Assembly (NCBI GenBank): GCA_003184365.1
Contig: NKYR01000083.1
Coordinates: forward strand, 62,001-126,000
DNA: 64,000 nt
Reading direction: 5' to 3'
Origin: Evernia prunastri
Lineage: Eukaryota > Ascomycota > Lecanoromycetes > Lecanorales > Parmeliaceae
Positions 47,518-59,255 of this stretch are shown piece by piece. The notes under the pieces were generated by a model, which ran no database searches, had not been told where the DNA came from, and was given only the letters and a program-made list of their open reading frames with translations. The position numbers and the translations under genes were made by a program. Positions within the stretch are counted from its first letter, which is position 1, and each line of letters begins with the position of its first letter.

Positions 47518-48495
47518 GTTCAAACACTGCTGGACAGGAGAACCGCTGCACAGCTTCCTAAAAACTAAAGTACAATGGAGAGCGAACATCGCCAGACGCA
47601 GCAAAATTTCTCTCAGATGCCGCGGCTGTAAGCGCTATCATTAGAGTGCTTGCCGGAATAGGAAGGTCGGTTAGCGATAGAGTAAGCGTGAGGGATCGTG
47701 TAAGACGGGGCTTGTGGATGACATTTACCACGCGATTGGGATCCTCCGCCGATCAGATCATGGTATCAGGTAACACAATTATGGTAAAATAAGATCAATC
47801 CATTGTTCCGCAGACAGGGTGTTTAACCAACTCCCATCAAAGTAACAGAACATTAATACTGTTTGTCGCTGAGGCGGAATATCGTACATTGTATGTATGC
47901 CCATAGAACCCGATGTGAACCCGATGCAATCCCACGTAAGATGATACAGCAAAAGCCACACATAGATACCGAACAGTTCGAATGATAACCCGGACGCGTT
48001 GCCCCGAAAGAGAGACAGTCATCATAGGAAATTCCCCAAATCTTCTTCCTTTTTTCATTGACAATCTCAATTTTCGCCGAGGAGAGCGGGTTCGTAAGGG
48101 TCGATGTCCATAAGAACGCGGGTATGTACAACGACGGAGAGAAAGCTCCTGTCAGGGTGCGAGGAAGAGACGTCGCCAGGGAAGTGTGACGATGTTCAGG
48201 GGGGATCGGATATTCGCCAGAACCAGCCCATGGTTTGGCTGGGGTTGGGGAGCGAGTAGGATGCTTTTGCCCAGAGGGTCCGTTGTTTTCAGATTTAGAG
48301 AGCGAACTCCGTCCGAAGGGCCGGTTCGTCCCTGTTGATATCCACGGCAATGGGGGTCGAGAGACCGAAGATTCTTCCTGCTAGGATTTAGGGGAGGGGG
48401 GTTTGGAATCCCCCCCTATGCATGGCATCCGCTATAATCTCTTACAATCTCTTGGATGCTACCCTGCCGATTTTCGTAGCGCATAACCGCATCCC
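47518..48495. other. Intergenic region holding repeat copy 3
   Basis: Promoter side of the amino acid transporter and 3' flank of the rhodopsin-like gene. Apart from the repeat copy and its surrounding minus frame, nothing is recognised. Confidence 0.4.
47992..48177 (-). repeat. Third copy (inverted) of the ~180-bp repeat
   Basis: In minus orientation it carries the same ordered landmarks as 44302-44650: GACGTCTCTTCCTCGCACC, GGACATCGACCC, GGGGAATTTCC, ATGATGACTGTC and GGGGCAACGCGTCC. It sits inside an open minus frame (48350-47853, 165 codons) with no known family and weak coding character. Confidence 0.6.
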
Positions 48496-50037
48496 TCACC
48501 ACCTAGCATCATAATCGTTCCTCGGATCCAAAGGCTGCCTGTCACTCTCTTCACTGACTCCCCTCTCCACGTCCCATTCTTTGTGCACCCGTATGCCCTT
48601 CGGATCTTTCCTTCGATCGCGGTTCTTCACGGGACTCGCTCGGTAATCATCTTCTTTCGGCGGCACCGGCGGTCCCCTCGGCTGGAATGGCGAGCTTGAC
48701 GGTGGGCTTTTCACGTTGGCAGCGACGGAGGGGAACATCATGTTTGCGGCCTTGTCATCAACATATCTGGGTGGCGGTGACATCATAGCCGCTCCCGTAT
48801 GATTCCCAGGCCACTGAGGCATCTCCGGCATCTCCCTCTCCGTCCTCGAGTCTTTTCTCGTCGCCGAGAGAATCGTCCATCTTGAGCCCATTTGGCTTGG
48901 GCGCATGAAGATGGGGATGGTTCCTGACATGACCGAGGAGAGCCATTCGGAAGCGCTGGAGTCGCCGAGTTTGTTGAAAACGGGCTTGAGGACAGGGAGG
49001 CAGGCGTTGATGACTCCGAGGAGAGCTTCGAGGCATGTAAAGAGTGCGAGAAGGGAGTACACCTGTTGGGCGTTGCTACCGTGATTCCACCTGGTGATGT
49101 CGATGCGAATGAGGGTTATGACGCAGATACTGTGTCTTTGTTAGGTCGAGGTTCCGCAGATACTGGTAATAGAGGATGATCCGCGCGGACGAGGGGGAAT
49201 GGACATACATGATGCCCAAGCCAAACATGCCGCTCAAAACTAACTTCTTACCCATAGCCATTTGCAAACCCCATAGCACAGGCATGGGCAGTACCACCAC
49301 AGTCACGTCCATTAACAGATTGAAGATGCCAATGAACAGATCCAGCGATTTTTGATCTCCACAATGGCCACCTCGTATTGAGTGATGCCAATTGAAAGAT
49401 ATTGGCTGGCAGATTAGACATGCGCCGAGGATGGTGGCTGCGCCAAATGCCGCATTCATGCCATGTACCACATAATAGGCCATGCGGAAAGATTTTTTCC
49501 GGAATATGCGAATGTAGAGGGCGAGGACTGACGCGCGGATGAAGGTAACTGCGACTGCCCAGGTAATTTGGCCGACGAGCAGAGCCTGTTGACGCTTTAG
49601 CAGCGATTAGGTTACTGTCACGGAGGCGAGGCAATACCTTGAATTGAAGCTCAACCAATTTTCCAATGGCCTCAGGACTGCCGTACTGCGTGGCGTCCCC
49701 TCCCAGATCCCAATATATGTTTGCTACAAAGCCATCAGTATGTAGTCTGGAGACGTGCGTAACAGCTACGCTTGACTGCTTACAGTGCATTGTGAAGACA
49801 GACAATGCCAGCGCCCATATCTGCCATGCGTTAGACGGCCTTGCCATGTTTCCTGTCTGGCGCAAAGCCTACCAAGCCAACGACGACAAGATAGTCATTC
49901 GACTCCCATGTACTTCTTTGTATCTTTCGAGCCCACAACCTGCAGATGACCGCGACGAGAGCGAGAAAGGAGAAGACGGACAAGACGACAACGTGCGTGA
50001 CCCGGACTGGGTCTTGGGAGAAAGAAGTTGGCGCCAT
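48496..50037 (-). CDS. Fungal rhodopsin-like 7TM membrane protein
   Basis: Exons in transcript order, 50037-49873, 49820-49784, 49723-49638, 49585-49209 and 49129-48496, give 432 aa. The protein has seven predicted membrane segments and belongs to the large fungal group (PTH11/SAT4-like, 'rhodopsin domain'). Typical pieces are VLSVFSFLALVAVICRLWAR in TM1, WESNDYLVVVGL, LVGQITWAVAVTFIRASVLA, CGDQKSLDLFIGIFNLLMDV and VVLPMPVLWGLQM, then INACLPVLKPVF. Most relatives lack a known ligand; PTH11 itself is a surface-sensing receptor-like protein. A ~150-residue polar cytosolic tail follows. The short 37-base exon 2 begins IWALALSVFTMH. An upstream in-frame start at 50151 is possible. Confidence 0.8.
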
Positions 50038-51427
50038 CCTGCAGCCTTGCTCGTCTGTCCTGCAAACCAAACGTTGTTCAACCGGGATATGTTGTATTCC
50101 AACAGACGCTGCTATATGGTGGCAGAATTGCCACCGCCGACAGTATTTCAAGGTATTTCAAGGTAGGATGTAGGAAACGAAAGGAAACACCGCCCGATCA
50201 AACATGAACTGTGAGATATAAACGATCTCCATACATCACGTTCCCTCAGACTGACCTTATCCAAGGCCGGTTCGAGGGCAAATAGGCACAAGACAGGGTA
50301 ATGAAGAAGCAGTTTGTCTGCGCCGTAACGCAAGCTGCTCCCAGACAGGTATGAAAAGGAGAGGGTAGTAGCTGGTCAAGCAATGTGGCGAGAAAGGCGG
50401 GAGAAGATGGGAAGGTTTCAAGGTACTTTCAGCATGGTCTTCCCACCATCTCCAATTATCTTGGGATGGATGGGAAATTACTAATTAACAATAGTTCAAA
50501 TCATGTTAGCAAGAGCAGTGTGGTGGTGACTTTGATTGTGTTTTCTCCCCGGCATAGTGAGTTTGTACCTAGTGAGGGAGATAAAGTGCGAAGAAAAGGA
50601 GGGGTCGAGGGGTTGAGGGGTGCCTTCGAACCCCGGAACCTGCAACAGTTGGTTCGTACGAGGCCCCGAGGGTCGCGCCGCAGAGCTTACTTTCCCCCAA
50701 ACCTCTGGAACTTCAAACACCTTAATATAACTAGGTGGTAAAATTACACATAAGTCTGGAGGCACTTTTTATATATGAGTAGATAGAGTAGTGCGATTTA
50801 ACCATCATCAGTCAGCAAGGAACCTTGCGTTAGTTCTCCATTTCCTTCCTTTGTTCCTTTCTTCCTTTCTTCCTTTCTTCCCTTCTTCCCTTCCACTCCA
50901 TGGCATGCCGCTATGAGGCACAGGCGAAGCGGGTCATCCCTTCTGCATCTGGCCATTCACTCAAAAACTGACGCTTCAAACACCAACTCGTTGCTGTTGG
51001 CTTGGAGGATGAAACAGGTCCCATTTCATTTACTATCCGTGAAATCAAAAGGTTCGAAACGCCACAGTGTGGATGTGCCACCTCCTCCTGCTTCCTTGCC
51101 CCAATTCAAGTGCGTGTCAGTCCCCAGTGTTCAAAAAGTCAATTCAATGCGTTTCCCCTACCCTGCTCCCCGCAGCCGAGTCGAACGAACGAGAGCACAG
51201 GAATAAGCATGCACACTGGGCAAGCTTGAACCAAAACATACAACGTATGAATGATTGGTTATGATATCATCTTCTTACGCTCACGCTGATGCAAATCGCT
51301 GTGCCTCCCAGATCAATGCCAAGAACACAGCATGCTGCCCCCAACGCCTCGCTCTCAGCTCCACTATATATAGATGAAATCCAACATCACTCCCGCTTCT
51401 CAGCTCATCTTGATACCTACGACAGCA
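50038..51427. other. Long intergenic region
   Basis: About 1.4 kb with no supported gene. A pyrimidine tract of CTTTC/CTTCC units lies near 50838-50900. Several plus-strand short frames (50385-50741, 50913-51206) have no recognisable similarity. Confidence 0.45.
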
Positions 51428-54252
51428 CTAGAATTTTTCCATCAAGTTCTTCCTCACCGTCCACATTCTTGCCCTCTTGCCGTAAATGTACATCGGCACC
51501 GTTGTGGTCAAGCAAGCCAGCTGAATACCGCCGATTGCAACAAACGTGTTCTTCATTCCGTCCGCATCTAGCCAGCGATTGAAGAACAAGGAAAAGACTA
51601 GACCGTGGAAGATGTCTGCAAGTGACAATATCAGCACAAGCCCTGAATGCTGTCCATTGAACGGGACGAGACTTACTCTTGGAAAAATTGAGAGTGACCA
51701 GAGCCTCACCTGCATACTGCCGATAGCTGTCGACGGCAAATGTGATCGAGGTCGTACTACCTAGAGCGCACCCAAAGCTGATAATACCAAAGAAGACTGT
51801 TGGCACGATCCAATTGTCTCTTTCTTGAGCACTCCACCCATAACCCATCAGGCCAATACAGGTTGAAATTGTTATTGGAATGGCCATAACCAGTCGAAAC
51901 TCGGGCTCGTAGACACCGCCATTGCGCCTACTCATATACTGCACGATGATGTCACTCACTTTTCCCGCGACGGCGGTTCCCAGCACGCCACCTATGAAAG
52001 GCGCAATATATACCAAGCCGGCCTGAAGCGGCGTAAAATTGTAAGTTGCCTTGTTCTCGAATATCGTAGAGACTGATTCGGAAAGGACGATCAGCCAGCC
52101 AATGCTCAGCGAGTAGACCACAGTACTCCATAGAATGGACGGGTATGCGAAGAGAATGAAAGGGCGGATTGCGACCTTCAACCAGCTTTCGTGACGGAGC
52201 TTGCCATGCCAAGGCTTGAGAGTCTGCCTGTATGTTTTGGCGGGCTGGGTTCGAAGGTACGTGGTGTATCGTTGAGGTCCAGGTACCGGCGATTTCACAC
52301 TGGTCGCCGCTGTTTCTCGATTAGTGCCGGTGGAGCCAGGAGTTTCAGATATTGCTTCGGAACTCCCATGCTCGTTCTTCACATAATCTGTGCCTGGCTT
52401 CTCGTTGGTTATATAGAACGGAGAATTGAAATTGTGAAGGCCGGGTGTGGGGGGACCTTCGCCTCTTGGCTCAATCCTTGCCGCTAATCTGTGACTTGCT
52501 GGTGACAGAGATCGAGGGACTTCCTGACTTGCACCCTCAGCATCACCATCTTTTCGTGATCGTCGCTGGTCCTCGTTTGCGTGAATAACCGACTCCGGGA
52601 CCGAGACTGCATCATCCTTCTCCGACGGGCCTTCGCTCTCTTTTTGAGCCTGATCAACAAATCCAACGTGCTGCACATTCTTTTGCTGCCTTCTTTCCGC
52701 AATTGTTGCGCGACCGGATCCTGCGGCAGATGCTGAGTTGCCAATGGCGAGTCTCCTCATGTCAGACGGTCCGTCACCACCAGTGGGTAGCCCTCCTTTT
52801 TCGTCCTGCGAACTATGGTGAAAGATCCTGGACAAACTTGCTAGGCCTGTTCTGAGGCCTTTTGAATGTGGCCGCGGTGTCCGATCCCAAAAGGTCTCCG
52901 GCACAAATAAAAACATCAGGACAAAACAAAACCCAGCGACCATGGCGACTATCCTAGGGTTTGTTAGCTGTTTGATGATTCTTTGGCCGAGACCACAGAC
53001 TGCTTACCAAAATACCCAGCGCCACGATAATCCTTGGATGATCGCTGCGCTGACTAGCGGTATTAGATTCTTGCCACTCAGGAGAAGCAAAGTGTATATC
53101 CCAAGTCGATAGGCCCGCTCGTGTAAGTAAAAGATTTCAGCTATGGTAGCCGATGGAAGACATTCGACCGGGCTTACGGCGAGTCCCATAAACACGCGCG
53201 CTACCCAAGATTTGGAGTCAGCATTGCTTCTTCAAGCCAGAAACCTGAAATACGAAATAGGGCTCAGGAATCGTTTTGCTCCACATTATGTCTCGTGGTT
53301 CATTCAGGCCTTGGTCGCGAAAAGGGAAAGACCAGCCCCAGAATGTACGTACCAACAACCAGCGATGCGTAATTTGGTGACAGTGCGCACCAAACTGCGC
53401 TCAATACGAACAAAACAATGCCCAAAAGGTAAACTGGGCGTTTTCCAAAAAGGATCGCAGTAGGCGAGAAGACTACTGAGCCCAGCCCCAAACCCATCAT
53501 ATACAATCCAGTCGTAAGGGCGACCTGTGGAATGGAGACGTTATATGTAGCTGCAACGTCTTTGAAGCCTGCGGCGAGGACAGGTGTCATGCCGCCGCCA
53601 AGCATGGAGTAGAAGCCAAGAGAAAGCAGAGCAACATCTCGCCTCCAGCTCGGCCAATTAAGAGGATCGTTCATGGAGTCCTCAGGCTGAGGTTCTAGTA
53701 TAATCTTGCCATCTTTGGTCCTTTTTTTCCCTTCGGCAGAATGCCCTGATGATTGCCTGCGGAAGGAGGATCTTGCGCTTGAACCTGGAGGAAAGGGAGA
53801 AGGTAAGGAGGAGACGGATGTTCTAGCTGGTGCGTTGCGCAGACCCAAAGGCTCGTTATGCTTGGTATTGGACATGAGGAGTACGGAGCCTGGAGAGGCA
53901 TTGAGTCAGCCTACTGCCAGCCACGCATATGCCCCACGGTTCACGGCGAATCTTCTGAAGTCGTTGAGCAACAGCGAGCGCGGGCTGGACCTGGGCAGCA
54001 GTGCGCTCAAAACGTACCTGGCACCTCGTCGGTTTGCCTGTCGTTGAGGACTCCCATGCTCCACTTCTCTGGCTTGGACTTATTTCCATCTTCTTCGTCA
54101 ATCACCGAGCTTCCAGAGCTCGCGGAATCTTTGGCAAATTTAGTGCCGCCTAACATCCGCTTCCACAATGGAACTTTTGCTTCGGCCTGATCGGCTGCGA
54201 CAGACTCAGATGGTCCGTAAGAGCGACCGCTCGGCGGCTCAATTCCCGCCAT
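51428..54252 (-). CDS. MFS transporter, DHA1 type, with a long central loop
   Basis: Exons in transcript order, 54252-54018, 53889-53353, 53200-53008, 52953-51677 and 51615-51428, give 809 aa; an in-frame ATG at 54357 would add 35 residues. The cytosolic N-terminus carries EKWSMGVLNDRQTDEVPG, then MNDPLNWPSWRRDVALLSLG before TM1. FGKRPVYLLG, ARVFMGLAVSPVECLPSATI and FLFVPETFWDR mark the first six membrane segments. A ~200-residue polar loop separates the two halves, longer than in most DHA1 proteins. The second half includes YVLAPFIGG-like IAPFIGGVLGTAVAGKVSD. Substrate unknown. Introns 1 and 2 (128 and 152 nt) belong wholly or probably to the repeated-intron family; introns 3 and 4 are 54 and 61 nt. 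Confidence 0.88.
53201..53352 (-). repeat. Introner-like intron, reference copy (MFS gene 2)
   Basis: 152-nt intron, GTACGT to TAG. Its 3' end, AAGCAATGCTGACTCCAAAT, best represents the family signature. Upstream it has GCGACCAAGGCCTGAAT, GGAGCAAAACGATTCC and TTTCGTATTTCAG, all with counterparts in the intron at 45782-45936. Splicing restores SLVV-A-RVFMG. Confidence 0.8.
53890..54017 (-). repeat. Possible introner-like intron (MFS gene 2, intron 1)
   Basis: 128-nt intron, GTACGT to CAG, with GCAGTAGGCTGACTCAATG near the 3' end. It has the length and GCTGACTC core but weaker flanking similarity. Confidence 0.4.
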
Positions 54253-54357
54253 AGCCGTTACAGAGTGTGGAGAGTGGAGAGGAGGGCGAGCTGGATTGAA
54301 GGACAGATTGAGAGGCGCAGGGACTGGTACGTAGGAGAGGGTTGGGGAGATCTTCAA

Positions 54358-55761
54358 TGCAGGTCGCAGTCCAGCTGCATCTCAACGCATTAGGGACCAA
54401 GGTCGGCTTCGGAAGAGATTGTCTCTAGGTGATGAGTAAAAGTGATGCTTTGGGAATTTCTTGGGACAAAGGAAATTTTGTAGGTGTGGTGAAAGAAAAT
54501 TATGTGGGTAGAGTGAGCATCATGGGGGATTCCAACCATGGATGAGAATCCAGCGTTGGCAGGCGCAATGGACATGGGTGACGGGGCGAAGGCATGATTA
54601 TAAATTATAACAATAACGCTGATACAGTTGAATAAAGAATAACTTATTGCAACGTATCAACTACTCTATACACATCACAAGGTTCAATGGCAGGACGATT
54701 TTTCATTTTAAGACTGTGCTTGGCGGTGAGAGAAACATCCACTCGTGGCACCATCCATGTTTGATTCATCCCCCACTATTGGCGGCACTGGCGTTAAAAC
54801 CCCCCCCCACAAGTGGTGACTGGCCACCCAAGCCGAGCATCATGCATCATTCCTTCTTTTCCGTCTCTCTCATGAAGTACCCCACTCTCTACATATGACT
54901 CCTGATAGTAAGCAAAGAGCCTCGCATTGGGTACGAGTGAAACAATTGTGGAATTCAATGAGCACGTTTCCTACCCCGCAAAGATGGGGGTAATTAAATC
55001 AGCGCGCCGACTGCGCAGCTGACCATCATCAGCGCACCTTTTAGACCCCCTGCTGCGGCCGAAACGCAGAGTACGGGACCCTGCAGCGAAACATTCTAAT
55101 CACAATACTCCGTAATAATAGCAGTCTTCGCCATCCAACCGGAATGACGGATTTTATCAAAATGCATATCACCTGCTTCGATCAAATGGCCTAATGGGCG
55201 GCAATTATGTCGCATGTCTGTCTCGGAAGTCCAAATGCTTCAAAAGTTTTGCCCCCTGCCTTATGTCATCTGTACCGGTATCATCTCCACTAAGGAGTTC
55301 ACACTGTTGCCACGTCCTTTCCATTCTACGCTTCGGAAGACAATGCTCGTGGTGATTTCTACAGCCTTACAGACAAATCCATCTCACTCGTTCTCACCGG
55401 TTTTCGTCGAGGATGTGTTGTACCGCTGTTTGCTTTGTTACTCTTCTAAAAGTTCCGAGAGACAACTTTGCACATGTATCCACTACATAAAGACCACAGA
55501 GACCTTGTCGTAGACACAATAAAATATAATCTTGCCCCTCACTGAAAGCAATGTTTCGCTCACCTCTAAGTAGCCTCGGCATGTCTTTCTTCATCCGTGC
55601 TCATAGGTTACACAAGCCAGCAGCGAATAGCGCATCTGTGGTGGGCTTCACTGTCCCCCTACTCTATATACTTACCTTCCTTTCTTATTCTTTCTTTTAA
55701 TCTTCAGTACTTGAGAATGAACAGTTCTAATAGTCACCTCTTCATCTGAACATCGACAACT
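54358..55761. other. Long intergenic region
   Basis: About 1.4 kb between divergent genes with no recognised feature apart from short homopolymers (for example C9 near 54800). Confidence 0.45.
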
Positions 55762-56757
55762 GTGAACATGGTCACCAGTACGATTTACTCTGACGCGGAG
55801 ACGGTGATCGTCGACATAGGAACGGTCCCTGCTACAGCACCATGGCTGAAGCAAACCACGTACCTCCTCGACCCAGCAGGACACACGACTGCCGTACTGG
55901 CCCAGACTAACCGGCCCACAAGCGGTGTCACTCTCGCACCGGTCCCCTACACTGCTCCTACCCCGACGAGCACCTCCCTACTTTCGACGGCAAGCAGTGC
56001 CTCTCGCTCGGGACGGGTTGTGACGACGAGTCAACCGTCTCCCACGCCGACGGAATCTGTCACAGCGCCATCCCCAACCGCTGTTAAATCTCGGACACCC
56101 AGAGTCGCTGTCCCTGTTACCGCTGCTGTCGTTGGAGTGCTGGTGGCGATTGCAATCGCAGTAGCAGTGCTCTATCTTCGTGGGCGGACCAGGAGAAAAC
56201 GTCTCCAAAAGAAGAGTCGAAGACAAACATCTCCGACCTCTGCACGGGCATGGCCACCTGCCGACCGTACGCCATCTTGGGAAGATTTCGTGAAGGAAAC
56301 TTTCGAGTACTGCGCGAACTTTGATGAGAGCCTCATGTCCTCTAGTGAGGACAACGGCTCCAGGCTTGGCTTGAGGAGTTCCCGATCTGGTCATCGTCCC
56401 AGTACCCCAGAGATGAGGAGGCAATACGAGCTATTGCAGCTCAACGACCAACAATCCTCTCACCTTCGAAGGTATTCTTCAGACACGTATGTTGAATCGC
56501 CTGCAAGACAAGTACCTTCTACAAGAGCACCCGCCCGAGCGCACCTGGGCCAGCCTACCTCTATACTAAAACGACCTGCGTCTCGGCGAGTGGCGAACAT
56601 GGGTGAAGGCACGTTTGAAGACGGAGACGAGCAAGGGCCCAGGGGTGTTCCTGCCAACAGTAATATGGCACGAGCGAAGAAATGCGTGAGGTTTGGGGTG
56701 AACCAGATCCGCGAATTTGGCATGTCGCCATTTATTGGTCACGGGAGCGACTGGTGA
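55762..56757 (+). CDS. Single-pass surface-type membrane protein, hypothetical
   Basis: An intronless frame of 331 aa. A ~115-residue Ser/Thr/Pro-rich N-terminal part, likely O-glycosylated outside the cell, has no clear signal peptide. It is followed by one strong membrane segment (VTAAVVGVLVAIAIAVAVLY, near residues 119-140), a very basic RGRTRRKRLQKKSRR patch and a cytosolic tail ending in a conserved-looking RFGVNQIREFGMSPFIGHG block. The layout suggests a type III-anchored surface protein of the Mid2/WSC-like kind, but no named domain is visible. An alternative start is the second ATG at 55768. Confidence 0.65.
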   Translation: MNMVTSTIYSDAETVIVDIGTVPATAPWLKQTTYLLDPAGHTTAVLAQTNRPTSGVTLAPVPYTAPTPTSTSLLSTASSASRSGRVVTTSQPSPTPTESVTAPSPTAVKSRTPRVAVPVTAAVVGVLVAIAIAVAVLYLRGRTRRKRLQKKSRRQTSPTSARAWPPADRTPSWEDFVKETFEYCANFDESLMSSSEDNGSRLGLRSSRSGHRPSTPEMRRQYELLQLNDQQSSHLRRYSSDTYVESPARQVPSTRAPARAHLGQPTSILKRPASRRVANMGEGTFEDGDEQGPRGVPANSNMARAKKCVRFGVNQIREFGMSPFIGHGSDW

Positions 56758-58058
56758 ACTTTACCATTGTATTCGTTTGCTTGGCTGCCTATGCAGCAGC
56801 AATTGGGAAGCTCTAGGGTCGAGCGTTCTTCGCATATTTTGGACTGGGCTTGGGAACTGGAATTGGCGTTGGAGCCAGGTTGTCTCATCATCGTTATTCA
56901 TCATTCTTATGGTTGCAAGGAGGTACGCGCTGGCTGTTAAAGTATACAAAGCATTATCAGAGCCTTTGGAAAGGAAAACATGTATATAGTGCCGGAAACT
57001 AATGTCAATAATTCTGAGCTTCAAGGCTAAATATCAACAAACCCTAAATCTCAGCCATCCAGCCGTACAGAGGGGGCCCCTAAACCTACTTGGAGCAGAT
57101 GAAATGGCCTTCAGGGACCTTTTTCGGTCGTGTTACGGGCATTGGACCCCAGATTGACCCTGTAGGGAACTCTAGAGGTTCTACAACTGTCTCCTTGAAG
57201 CCTTTTAGATGGATTCTGAAGAGCTCTCTCGGACGTGAAACGGACACTGCGGACCAGATTGGCCTGGGGTCATACGTGCAATCCCAAAGCATCTCTAAGC
57301 ATTGCGGGGTTGACCCTCCAGGCAGGCCGCTTTAGGATACCTCGAAACTAGACTCGTGCTCCTCGATACGTGCAGGACGTCTGGTACAGACCATCATACC
57401 TATCCAGAAATACCAAATGACGAGTAGATCCATAAGTACCGCAATCATTATCATCCTAGAGGAACTCGGAGGGTTGCGGACGTCTTGGCGGCCTACTCTC
57501 CCCCTTCTCGCATAACCTCTGCTCCATCATCGTACATGGGTTTATCGATGGGTTCAGGGATAGGCAGAATGCACCCATTGCTGCGTGCTGCAGGGTCGAG
57601 ATGCTTTCAGAGGTTCTGTCATGGTGCAAACCCGATGCAGTATCATGTCTAACACACCAGCTGGGCAAGGTTCATGCTGTCAAATTTGTATGCTTTACGA
57701 CTGTCCATTGATCATTGGACACTCGAGTAGTAATAAATTTTAAAGGCATGCGACGAGACTTACGAGTGATCGTGGAGTTTGCTCTGCCACTTCACCCTCT
57801 GCCAAGTGCCAAGATGCCCATAGAGTAGCCGCGCGTGTAGCAGCAGTAAACGACATACTCTAGCGTGTTCCAACCACAGCTCAAAGATTGTCGCTTTCAC
57901 GTCAGGGCAGAGACCAATTCAGCTTGAAGCAATTGGATCTACGCGATCATCGATCCTATCAAGGCAATCTAGGCCTAATTATTCCATCGTCCATCATGTC
58001 TCGTCTATTCTGACGCCTTGGATCCGGCTCAAGGCACCAGATGCAGAAGCACGAGCCT
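56758..58058. other. Long intergenic region
   Basis: About 1.3 kb without a supported gene; only short frames such as 57090-57335. Confidence 0.45.
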
Positions 58059-59255
58059 CTAAACCTCATCTTCCAGACTGACATGGACGATGCACAAACA
58101 CGTTTGTGCTTTCGATTCTCCCAGGTTCTTCAGAGTCTGCATCAGAAAGTGGTGGTCGTGCTCATTCTCTACTACGAACGGTATAGCCAACCACTCAGCC
58201 CTGGCAATCAACTTTTTTGAACCCACCACTTCACCCATCTCTCTAATCCTCTCGAGTACGCCCGCACAGAACGTATCAGCACTCTGAGCCTCTTCAAGAC
58301 CCATAATGCGTCCGTAAACTGGGTTCGTGTGGCCGTTGCGGAGCCGAGAAGGTCCAACTAAGAAGGTTGTTTGTGCATACATCTCAGCTTCGAAGGTGAC
58401 CAGAGGGTAAGTACGAGACCTGAAATCATTCGTAGTTGGGGCACTGGAAGAGTTTCCTTGAGATGGTTCGTTTGCTCCGCTCGCCTGACTGTCTGGAGTT
58501 TCGTACGGCACAACTGCGTGGGAGACTGAAGGTGGCGAAGTGGCACACGGGTCTAGAACCAAGGCAGCAGCTGAGTCTGAGGACACTGCATCAGGCTCTT
58601 CTTCCTGGTAGGGGTTCCATCCGTCTAGATCATGGTTTTCGCTACTATTAAACGAAGCCTGCGCCTGAAGGTCATCTTCAGCTTCTGCAGTCAAAGGCCT
58701 CGAGAGTCAAGTTGGGCTGGAGACTTACATTTTCGATGTCTTGCATGTTGTCACCGCGGCCATCATTGTTCTTTAATTGAATTGTCATGCTACCATGAGA
58801 GTGAAGACCTGGAATAGACCACGACATCTGATTCTCCTTCCGGTCATTGATGGCATTTTCCCATTTGCTGGAAATGTATTGCTGGACCCAGTAGACGATG
58901 CTGATACTTCATGAGCGATCTTGCACTTTCGTATTCATGGGCTTCTCAAGTGCACTCACAAAGGCTCGTCCCTTGGATATTCTGGTGCATGTGGCAGCAG
59001 CATAGCGCGATCCTTGGCCGACCAGCGCTCGCCATTTGACTGTACCCACTCGCGAACTCGTACCTCGATCCACTTGTTGAAGCTCTCCCCAGTACGGTGT
59101 GCATGATGCGCTTCGATGAAAGCAACGAATCCATTGAGGTTTTCGTCAAAATCCTGCGCGTTCTGCGGCCATTGTGCTTTGGTTTGCACGTCCGACTGCC
59201 TCTCAAGATACCCAAGCGCCTGCAAGCATTCGGCGATCTTTTTTCCTGCCGGCAT
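58059..59255 (-). CDS. Unrecognised family, copy A
   Basis: Exons in transcript order, 59255-58960, 58906-58729 and 58664-58059, give 359 aa; introns are 53 and 64 nt. The N-terminal part (CLQALGYLERQSDVQTKAQW; NKWIEVRVREWVQSNGERW) looks helical. A middle segment holds IVYWVQQYISSKWENAIND. After a Ser/Pro-rich linker, a compact C-terminal domain contains TTFLVGPSR, IMGLEEAQSADTFCAGVLER, KKLIARAEWLAIPFVV and HDHHFLMQTLKNL. The same C-terminal pattern is found in the gene at 63206-64000 on the same strand, so the two are paralogs. I do not recognise the family. Confidence 0.65.

Noticed and set aside
47853..48350. A 165-codon minus frame overlapping repeat copy 3
   Set aside because: No recognisable domain, no ortholog-like features, and the similar frames in the other two repeat copies are broken.
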